Assembly: GCA_022824465.1 (NCBI GenBank)
Contig: JAJDZV010000012.1
Coordinates: 1 to 38,345, forward strand
DNA from: Anaerolineae bacterium
GTDB lineage: Bacteria > Chloroflexota > Anaerolineae > Aggregatilineales > Phototrophicaceae
Direction: 5' to 3'
DNA length: 38,345 bases
Shown here: in pieces, positions 33,132-38,345 of the stretch
How positions within the stretch are numbered: the stretch's first letter is position 1
Layout: every line of letters starts with the position of its first letter
Program-made: the position numbers and the translations under genes
Notes under the pieces: generated by a model
Told to the model about the DNA's origin: nothing
What the model saw: only the letters and a program-made list of their open reading frames with translations
Databases searched by the model: none

Positions 33132-33743
33132 TCACTCCTCGCCGAGGAACGCCCGCAACGCTCGCTCAACCTGCGCCCGCAACCCATCAATTCCCCCCTC
33201 GTTCTCAAGCACCACATCCGCCTGCCGCACCTTATCCGCCTGGCTGTTCTGCAGCCTAATCCGCCGCGCCGCCTCTTCCCGCGTCATCCCGCGCGCCCCT
33301 GCCAAACGCGCCATCTGCCGCGCCTCGCTCGCATTCACCACCCAGACCGCGTCCACCTCGGCTTTCAAACCGCCTTCCAATAGCTTGATCGCCTCGATCA
33401 CAACCACATCGGCCTCCGCCTCCATCACCAATCGCCTGATCTCCGCGCGAATCGCCGGATGCGTAATCGCCTCCAAACGCCGCAATTGCGCCTCATCCGC
33501 GAATACGATCGCCCCCAATGCCGACCGCTCGATCTCGCCGTCCGCGCCCAGGATCCCCCGCCCAAAGGCTTCGACCACCGCCGCATACGCCGCCCCGCCC
33601 TGGCGCAATACCCCGTGCCCCACCTCGTCCGCGTCGATCGTGGCCGCGCCCAGCTCAGCCAACAATGCCAGCGCCAGGCTCTTGCCCACCGCGATATTGC
33701 CCGTCAAGCCAATGACGCGCTTGCCCCCAAACGCATCGCCCAA
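33132..33743 (-). CDS. coaE: Dephospho-CoA kinase
   Basis: 203 residues from a TTG at 33743, which follows AGGGGAGGGG, an excellent Shine-Dalgarno. A longer frame reaches 33953 but reads into the inverted-repeat element and lacks similarity. RVIGLTGNIAVGKS is the P-loop; GAATIDADEVGH holds the CoA-site Asp; ITHPAIRAEI and RIRLQNSQADKVRQADVVLENEGG follow in the expected places. It catalyses the last step of CoA synthesis (dephospho-CoA plus ATP). The usual P-loop reading IGLTGGIGSGKS is IGLTGNIAVGKS here, as in other Chloroflexi-like members. Confidence 0.9.
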   Translation of the reverse strand: MGDAFGGKRVIGLTGNIAVGKSLALALLAELGAATIDADEVGHGVLRQGGAAYAAVVEAFGRGILGADGEIERSALGAIVFADEAQLRRLEAITHPAIRAEIRRLVMEAEADVVVIEAIKLLEGGLKAEVDAVWVVNASEARQMARLAGARGMTREEAARRIRLQNSQADKVRQADVVLENEGGIDGLRAQVERALRAFLGEE

Positions 33744-33904
33744 ACCTGCCCCTCCCCTTAAAACCGCCCGCCGATTATAGCACCCCGCAATCACATCCAA
33801 TGACGCCGAAAGGGCAACATGGCATGTCGCCCCTTTCCCGCCAACTCGATATACCGCCGATCCCCGTCTACATTCACATCCAGTTCTGTCCGGGCCTGCC
33901 ATTG

Positions 33905-34055
33905 GACGCTGTTGAAAACTCTGCTTCACCACCACCCCAAACCCCTCTTCCATAGTGAGGGAGAGGCTTTCACCGCTCGTTTTGGCCTAAGTACGCTCCC
34001 CTTCCCTCTTGATGGGGGGAGGGGCCGGGGGATGGGGCTAATTCTCAACGGACTC
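33905..34055. mobile_element. MITE-like inverted-repeat element, copy 2
   Basis: 151 bases bounded by GACGCTGTTGAAAACTC and ATTCTCAACGGACTC. Long shared stretches with 17805-17956 include CACCACCCCAAACCCCTCTT and CTTTCACCGCTCGTTTTGGC. It is the same orientation and nearly the same length, about 16 kb away. The 5' end of the long coaE frame runs through the left half. Confidence 0.75.
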
Positions 34056-34189
34056 CATTGGCTCGCCCGCGCTCGCTGAATACTTCTAATCATTCTTCGC
34101 ATGACTCGCTTGGCGCTGCTTCTGCCTCGGCGGCATATCCCCCAAACGTTTGAATTTTCTAATACGCGACTAAATGTTCACCTTTGAAC

Positions 34190-34205
34190 AGAACATTCGT
34201 GCTAG
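34190..34205 (+). promoter_or_regulatory. Putative LexA-like operator ahead of the terminase genes
   Basis: AGAACATTCGTGCTAG has half-sites AGAACA and CGTGCT around a 2-base centre. It shares 12 of 16 positions, in the same orientation, with TGTACATTTGTTCTAG at 36650. The pattern resembles SOS boxes of the GTACNNNNGTNC kind known in cyanobacteria. The 34056-34439 stretch otherwise has no convincing gene. Confidence 0.35.
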
Positions 34206-34439
34206 TCTGAACTCGGATCGATGGAGCGGCCCGCCCGCGGACGGCAAATCGCGCCGAGACCGCCAATAGCCGGACGGCGAGCGGCGAGCCTCTCCATTCG
34301 TCCAATCGGGCGCCATCCGCGCAAAGCCGTCCCGCTCATAAGACCCGGACGCAAACCGCCGGATCCGCGCCCGCCCCTGCCCGCGCCGCCGACACAAAAA
34401 TCAAGCGCCGGCGGCATTGAAGAAAGAGGTGGTCGCAGC

Positions 34440-35120
34440 ATGAAAAAAGACGGAGACAAGCGGGAAAAGGATGGAGACAGCATGGAAAATTCCAACGCGA
34501 GAATCGGCCGAAATTACAGCCTCGACGCCAAAATCGAAGCCCTCAACCAGATCGACGCCCTGGACGGAAACATCAAAAGCGTAAGCCGGTCAATGAATAT
34601 CGCCTACGCAACCGTCAAGGACTGGCGCGCCGACGAAGCCATCCTCCGCCGCCAATACCAGGAGCGCCTCCAGCGACAGCGCAACCAGCACTACCTCGAG
34701 CTCCAAATCACCATGCTGAAACGCGGCAAACAAGTCCTCGATCTTATGCGCGGCGACAAGCTGAACAACGCGCCCCTCAACCAACTCGCCACCGCCCTCG
34801 GCAGCCTGATTAGCCACGCCCTGAAAATGACCGATGTGATTGAGGAGATCCATGACGAGAAAGAACAGGTCATCCGACACGAATACTTCTATGACGACCA
34901 GGTACAGGATGCTCCACCGTGGGCAGACCGCGGTGATGGACAACCTCGCGCGTTTCAACGTGGTCGCCTGCGGGAGGCGCTGGGGGAAGACCACGCTGGG
35001 CAGAACGGCGCTTCTGGATGCGGCCAGCTGGGAAAAGGCGCGCGCCTGGTGGCTGGCGCCGACGATGCTGATGGCGAGCCAGGTCTGGCGCGACCTGAAA
35101 ACGAGCGTCAAGCCTCTTAA
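34440..35120 (+). CDS. Small terminase subunit-like protein (helix-turn-helix)
   Basis: 227-codon frame from the ATG at 34440. Residues about 24-63 (YSLDAKIEALNQIDALDGNI, then SVSRSMNIAYATVKDWR) form a transposase/terminase-type helix-turn-helix. A charged helix, RQYQERLQRQRNQHYLEL, and GSLISHALKMTDVIEEIHDE follow, as in small terminase oligomerisation regions. The natural protein probably ends near residue 155: beyond that the frame is a Gly/Arg-rich shadow of the large-subunit gene, which starts at 34852 in another frame, so the overlap is 269 bases. It likely binds DNA for packaging. Confidence 0.6.
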   Translation: MKKDGDKREKDGDSMENSNARIGRNYSLDAKIEALNQIDALDGNIKSVSRSMNIAYATVKDWRADEAILRRQYQERLQRQRNQHYLELQITMLKRGKQVLDLMRGDKLNNAPLNQLATALGSLISHALKMTDVIEEIHDEKEQVIRHEYFYDDQVQDAPPWADRGDGQPRAFQRGRLREALGEDHAGQNGASGCGQLGKGARLVAGADDADGEPGLARPENERQAS

Positions 35121-36087
35121 GGGCGCGGCCATCAACGAAAACGAGCGCCGCATTGACCTGCCGCGCGGCGGCATGATCGCCGTCCGCAGCACCCACCAAC
35201 CAGACCATCTGCGCGGCGAAGGCTTGAACCTCGCTGTGCTGGACGAAGCCGCCTTCATCGAGCCGCGCGTCTGGCCCGAAATCATCCGTCCCATGCTCGT
35301 CACCACCCGCGGGCGCGCCTTCTTTCTCAGCACGCCCTTCGGACGCAACTGGTTCTATGACCTCTTCCGCATCGGCATGGACCCGGAAGAACCCGAATGG
35401 GCGTCCTTCCGCTTCAAGACGGGCGACAATCGGCTGATCGATCCCGCTGAGCTGGAGAGCATCCGCCGGCAGACATCGCAGCAGGTCTGGGAAACCGAGT
35501 ATCTCGCCCACTTCAGCGACGACCGTGGCGCCGTCTTCCGCGGCATCAGCGCCGCCGTCAGGCCGCAGAGCTACGAAGCGCGCCACCCCGAGCATCGCTA
35601 CGTCATCGGCGTCGATTGGGGGCGCAACCTGGATTACACCGCCATCGCCGTCATCGACGCCAGCGACCGGCGGATGGTCGCCCTCGACCGCTTCAACCAG
35701 GTCGGCTGGAGTTTGCAGCGGGGCCGTCTCGCCAATATCGCCGACTACTGGCGCCCGCAGGTCATCTGGGCGGAAGCCAACAGCGTCGGCGAGCCCAATA
35801 TCGAGGCGCTGCTTGCCGAAGGCTTGCCCGTGCGCAGCTTCCACACCACCGCCCGCAGCAAATCGCCGCTGATCGAATCGCTGGCGCTGGCGATCGAACG
35901 CAGCGCGCTCGGCCTGCTCGATGATCCCATCCTGCTGGGGGAGCTCGCCAGCTTCGCCCAGGAACGCTTGCCTGGCGGCGGCTACCGCTATGGCGCGCCC
36001 GCCGGCTATCACGATGACACCGTCATTGCGACCGCCCTCGCCTGGCACGGCGTCGCACACAGCGGTCCCTATATCGACTTCGTTTGA
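34852..36087 (+). CDS. Phage-type terminase large subunit
   Basis: 411 residues from the ATG at 34852, preceded by GGAG four bases upstream. The ATPase half has VVACGRRWGKTTLG (Walker A, about 38-50), LNLAVLDEAAF (Walker B, about 125-135) and an FFLSTPFG coupling motif. The nuclease half has GVDWGRNLDYTAIAVID (Asp255), then GYHDDTVIATALA near the end, the RNase H-like DNA-cleaving residues. Such proteins package phage or gene-transfer-agent DNA. No portal, capsid, protease or tail gene follows, so this is an isolated pair: a phage remnant, a satellite or a domesticated cassette. Confidence 0.88.
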   Translation: MTRKNRSSDTNTSMTTRYRMLHRGQTAVMDNLARFNVVACGRRWGKTTLGRTALLDAASWEKARAWWLAPTMLMASQVWRDLKTSVKPLKGAAINENERRIDLPRGGMIAVRSTHQPDHLRGEGLNLAVLDEAAFIEPRVWPEIIRPMLVTTRGRAFFLSTPFGRNWFYDLFRIGMDPEEPEWASFRFKTGDNRLIDPAELESIRRQTSQQVWETEYLAHFSDDRGAVFRGISAAVRPQSYEARHPEHRYVIGVDWGRNLDYTAIAVIDASDRRMVALDRFNQVGWSLQRGRLANIADYWRPQVIWAEANSVGEPNIEALLAEGLPVRSFHTTARSKSPLIESLALAIERSALGLLDDPILLGELASFAQERLPGGGYRYGAPAGYHDDTVIATALAWHGVAHSGPYIDFV

Positions 36088-36118
36088 TGCGCCCTCCCTC
36101 AGCGCCATCGCGACCAAC

Positions 36119-36145
36119 TGCAGGGGCGAGCCACCGCTCGCCCAC
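36119..36145. repeat. REP palindrome, class A, short-loop copy
   Basis: GGGGCGAGCCACCGCTCGCC, a shortened loop, between the terminase and the next small gene. No other feature is seen in this gap. Confidence 0.6.
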
Positions 36146-36232
36146 AGGCTGGCCTACACTCGCTTCCGCCGGGACGCGCCTTGGCTCGCCCGTTTCCAGC
36201 GCGCCACAATCGCTCGCCCAAACACTTGTGCC

Positions 36233-36622
36233 ATGACCAACCCAGAACGCCCCGACAATCACTGGCTCTGCACCTGCCGCAAATGCGAGGCCGCGCGCCG
36301 TCAACTGAATCGCTGCCAGCTCAAAGCGGAGCGCGAGGCGCGATCACGGCGCGTCACCGCAAAGCTTGAGGCAATGCCGCGTGAAGAATACGCCGACGAG
36401 CTGGTCGAGCGCGCAGTCGGGAAGCAGCTCCGCTACTATCAGGATGCGGGATTGGGACCGGCGCTGCCCTGGAATATCGTCGCCGACCTGAAGCTCAAGC
36501 CTTGGGACATCGACCGTGTACAGGCAATTTTGAAGAAGTTCGCGCGCAAGGGCTGGGTCGTCGAAGTCGCGTATCCGGAACGCGTGTCCAACCCCACCGT
36601 GGCTTACAAGCTAGTCAGATAA
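36233..36622 (+). CDS. Hypothetical protein with Cys-rich N-terminus and winged-helix-like tail
   Basis: 129 residues from the ATG at 36233. The N-terminus has WLCTCRKCEAARRQLNRC, four Cys that could bind zinc, then a basic helix (KAEREARSRRVTAKLEAM). The C-terminal 55 residues (LPWNIVADLKLKPWDIDRVQ, then ILKKFARKGWVVEV...YKLVR) look like a winged helix with a beta hairpin at the end. That suggests DNA binding. It is 145 bases after the terminase on the same strand and may be part of the cassette. I recognise no family. Confidence 0.6.
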   Translation: MTNPERPDNHWLCTCRKCEAARRQLNRCQLKAEREARSRRVTAKLEAMPREEYADELVERAVGKQLRYYQDAGLGPALPWNIVADLKLKPWDIDRVQAILKKFARKGWVVEVAYPERVSNPTVAYKLVR

Positions 36623-36649
36623 AACCAACCTTTGAAACCAGATCTGCAA

Positions 36650-36665
36650 TGTACATTTGTTCTAG
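36650..36665 (+). promoter_or_regulatory. Second LexA-like operator motif
   Basis: TGTACATTTGTTCTAG, in the same orientation as the one at 34190. It closely fits a GTACNNNNGTTC core. The 36623-36941 gap holds this motif and a REP palindrome (36915-36947), and no clear gene downstream on the plus strand. Confidence 0.35.
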
Positions 36666-36914
36666 CGCGTGAGATAATGGTGCCGAACAAATACTGCAGG
36701 ATAGACAGACGCTTGCATCTACCGTTGATGGGGCGAATCGCCTCAGCGAATTCGCCACCCATTCCGCGATTCAGGCAGGCGTGATCTGGGCACGGGGGAA
36801 TGGATGCCGCTGGTGGCGGCGGACCACGGCGCGCGGTTAGTCGACGATGCGGACGAGCGTCGCAGGCGCAGGCGGGGCCGCCAGGCAAACGACGATTGGC
36901 AAGGCTTGATTCGC

Positions 36915-36947
36915 GTAGGCGGACGAGCCGCTGGCTCGTCCCTACGA
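36915..36947. repeat. REP palindrome, class A
   Basis: GTAGGCGGACGAGCCGCTGG, then CTCGTCCCTAC. The inverted arms are GGACGAGCC and GGCTCGTCC. It lies right at the end of the HEAT-repeat gene and overlaps its stop region by a few bases. Confidence 0.65.
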
Positions 36948-37454
36948 CCTGTTGAGGGCGGCGCGGGCTTCCGGGCTGTTGATGCGCTCGAGCGCCTCCC
37001 GCGCGAACTTGCGCACGCCGGCGTTGCGGTCATTCAGCGAGAAGATCAGGGCCGGCACGGCGCGTTGGCTGCCAATCTTGCCCAATGCCTTGCAGGCGGC
37101 GCGCTTCACGGCGCTGCGTTGGTCGAAGAGGGCGCCGGTCAAGCCGGGCACGGCTGGATAGCCGATCTTGATCAGGGCGCCGGTCACGCCCGCGCGCAAG
37201 AACATATCGTCAGCGCGCAAGGCATCCAGCAAGGCGGGCACGGCCGCTTCGGCTTCGTCGCCGATTTGCCCGAGCGCCTTTGCCGCCAGATAGCGCGTGC
37301 CGGGGTCGGCGCCCCGCAGCAGCTCGATCAAACGCGGCACAGCCGGGGCATAGCGCGCCTCGCCCAGCAGCGCGACGGCGGCGGCGCGGCGTTCGGCGTC
37401 CTGGCTGTCGCGCAAGGCGATCGCGGCTTCATCGACCGAGGCAAAGGCGGTCAT
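36942..37454 (-). CDS. HEAT-repeat (PBS lyase-like) protein
   Basis: 170 residues from the ATG at 37454, with AAAGGA ahead. It is built almost wholly of about 30-residue HEAT units: RRAAAVALLGEARYAPAVPR, TRYLAAKALGQIGDEAEAAV, RAGVTGALIKIGYPAVPGLT, KRAACKALGKIGSQRAVPAL and VRKFAREALERINSPEARA. Each has the pattern A-x2-ALG-x-I-G. Such scaffolds bind proteins or tetrapyrrole-carrying partners; no catalytic residues are seen. It is encoded alone, next to the tandem repeat array. Confidence 0.8.
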   Translation of the reverse strand: MTAFASVDEAAIALRDSQDAERRAAAVALLGEARYAPAVPRLIELLRGADPGTRYLAAKALGQIGDEAEAAVPALLDALRADDMFLRAGVTGALIKIGYPAVPGLTGALFDQRSAVKRAACKALGKIGSQRAVPALIFSLNDRNAGVRKFAREALERINSPEARAALNRS

Positions 37455-37522
37455 GGGCGGTCCTTTCAATGGCGTGGCGCGCGCCCATTGTAGCATTGCG
37501 ATCAGCCCATGGGTATGCGCGG

Positions 37523-38345
37523 CGCGGCTGCAAATCGCCCGTCGAAGCAGTCGTGAATTATCGGACGACTCACGGAGTCGTCCCTACAGCACGATGGTTG
37601 AATAGCAGGGGAAGGCGGCGGAAGGCGGGCGAGCCAGTGGCTCGCCCCTACAGCACGTTGGTTGTGGGGCCTAGGATCGGATAAGGCACGTGGGCGCTGA
37701 ACTTCGACAAGAAGCTGCGCTCGCCCGTACGCACCAAGTGACGGGTCGTCTGTAGGGGCGGCCTATCGTGTCGCCCGCCACGCCCGGGGCAAATGTAGCT
37801 GGTTGGCGCGATTGAAACGCTGTGCCAGCGCGCGGCTGCAAATCGCCCCTACAGCAGGTAGGTTGGAAGGCGGGCGAGCCAGTGGCTCGCCCCTACAGCG
37901 CCTTGGTTGTGGGGCATAGGATCGGATAAGGCACGTGGGCGCTGAACTTCGACAAGAAGCTGCGCTCGCCCGCCACGCACCAAGTGACGGGTCGTCTGTA
38001 GGGGCGGCATATCGCGTCGCCCGCCACGCACCGGGGCAAAGGTAGCGGGTTGGCGCGATTGAAACGCTGTGCCTGCGCGCGGCTGCAAATCGCCCCGACG
38101 GCAGGTAGGTTGGAAGGCGGGCGAGCCAGTGGCTCGCCCCTACAGCACGTTGGTTGTGGGGCATAGGATCGGATAAGGCACGTGGGCGCTGAACTTCGAC
38201 AAGTAGCTGCGCTCGCCCGTACGCACCAAGTGACGGGTCGTCTGTAGGGGCGGCATATCATGCCGCCCGCCACGCACCAAGTGGCTGGTCGTCTGTAGGG
38301 GCGGCATATCGTGTCGTCCGCCACGCCCGGGGCAAATGTAGCTGG
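37523..38345. repeat. Tandem array of ~246-bp REP-containing units
   Basis: Corresponding points in successive units lie at 37621, 37866 and 38113 (periods 245 and 247). Each unit contains an intact class A palindrome (GGGCGAGCCAGTGGCTCGCC), a unique stretch around GGGGCATAGGATCGGATAAG and CACGTGGGCGCTGAACTTCG, a GTAGGGGCGGCATATCG hairpin half and TTGGCGCGATTGAAACGCTG. The last unit has an extra GTAGGGGCGGCATATCG copy. The first unit is diverged at 37523-37620. The array continues beyond the window. Frames through it have no start or composition that supports genes. Confidence 0.8.
37561..37588. repeat. REP variant (GGACGACTC type)
   Basis: CGGACGACTCACGGAGTCGT, then CCCTACAG: an inverted repeat with GGACGACTC and GAGTCGTCC arms, the same size and flank as class A copies. 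Confidence 0.6.

Noticed and set aside
33744..33953. Longer N-terminus for CoaE
   Set aside because: It reads through the MITE-like element. The TTG at 33743 has an ideal ribosome-binding site immediately before the P-loop region.
34221..34439. N-terminal extension of the small terminase frame
   Set aside because: It is Arg/Pro-rich with no family pattern, and the ATG at 34440 has a better upstream AGAGG and starts just ahead of the conserved part.
34056..37454. A complete prophage
   Set aside because: Only terminase genes are found; no portal, head, tail, integrase or attachment-site duplication is seen in the window.
36804..37493. Plus-strand frame opposite the HEAT-repeat gene
   Set aside because: Its repeats mirror the HEAT units on the other strand, and its first part passes through a REP palindrome.
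37781..38070. Possible CRISPR repeat, because GATTGAAACGC resembles the GATTGAAAC end of many CRISPR repeats
   Set aside because: The motif occurs only once per 246-base unit, with near-identical rather than unique DNA between copies. No cas gene is present. It is part of a tandem repeat.
1..38345. tRNA or rRNA genes
   Set aside because: I saw no cloverleaf with TTCRANNC-type arm or conserved rRNA segment on either strand by reading; a covariance-model scan would be needed to exclude degenerate ones.

Overview
The window is GC-rich (60-70% in most coding stretches, by hand counts of single lines) and gene-dense. Its intergenic spaces are full of short palindromic repeats. The gene set includes a BmpA/ATPase/two-permease nucleoside-type transporter, nucleoside hydrolases, GatA, CoaE, an Asn synthase and a large multi-pass glycosyltransferase-like protein. 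Together with the repeat style this fits a Chloroflexota bacterium (Anaerolineae-like), probably from a draft or metagenome assembly. There is no rRNA, tRNA or marker gene to prove this, so the taxonomic call is inference.

Layout. 1-3470: the end of an endonuclease/exonuclease/phosphatase-family gene, a PLP aminotransferase, a double NTF2-like protein and two tiny membrane-protein frames, the second broken by an in-frame TGA. 3529-7544 (minus): a likely operon of ADP-ribosylglycohydrolase, PfkB kinase, YjbQ-like protein, small membrane protein and nucleoside hydrolase. 7806-8437: two small genes, the second DUF2335-like. 8518-17557 (minus): a nucleoside-type ABC transporter (BmpA, ATPase, two permeases), split between BmpA and the ATPase by a lower-GC restriction-modification cassette plus a small gene. 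17805-20544: a 150-bp terminal-inverted-repeat element, a membrane glycosyltransferase-like gene carrying an in-frame intergenic repeat, and a DUF4160/DUF2442 pair. 20740-27955 (plus): a second nucleoside hydrolase, an M42-like peptidase, a DNA methyltransferase-HNH fusion with a mosaic recognition domain, a REP-associated transposase (RAYT) among REP palindromes, a SIS-domain isomerase and a second PfkB protein whose catalytic Asp is replaced by Asn. 28178-33743: asparagine synthase, a membrane-anchored coiled-coil protein, GatA and CoaE. 33905-36622: a second copy of the inverted-repeat element, then an isolated terminase pair with a long out-of-frame overlap and a small gene. 36942-37454: a HEAT-repeat protein. 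37523-38345: a tandem array of about 246-bp units that runs off the window.

How it works together. The metabolic theme is uptake and breakdown of nucleosides or ADP-ribose-type compounds. A transporter brings nucleosides in, nucleoside hydrolases release ribose and base, PfkB-family kinases could phosphorylate the sugar, and an ADP-ribosylglycohydrolase-family enzyme could feed the same pool. On top of this lies a defence and mobile layer: two methyltransferase systems, RAYT/REP, inverted-repeat elements and an orphan terminase cassette. The repeats have entered intergenic spaces and, in one case, a reading frame.
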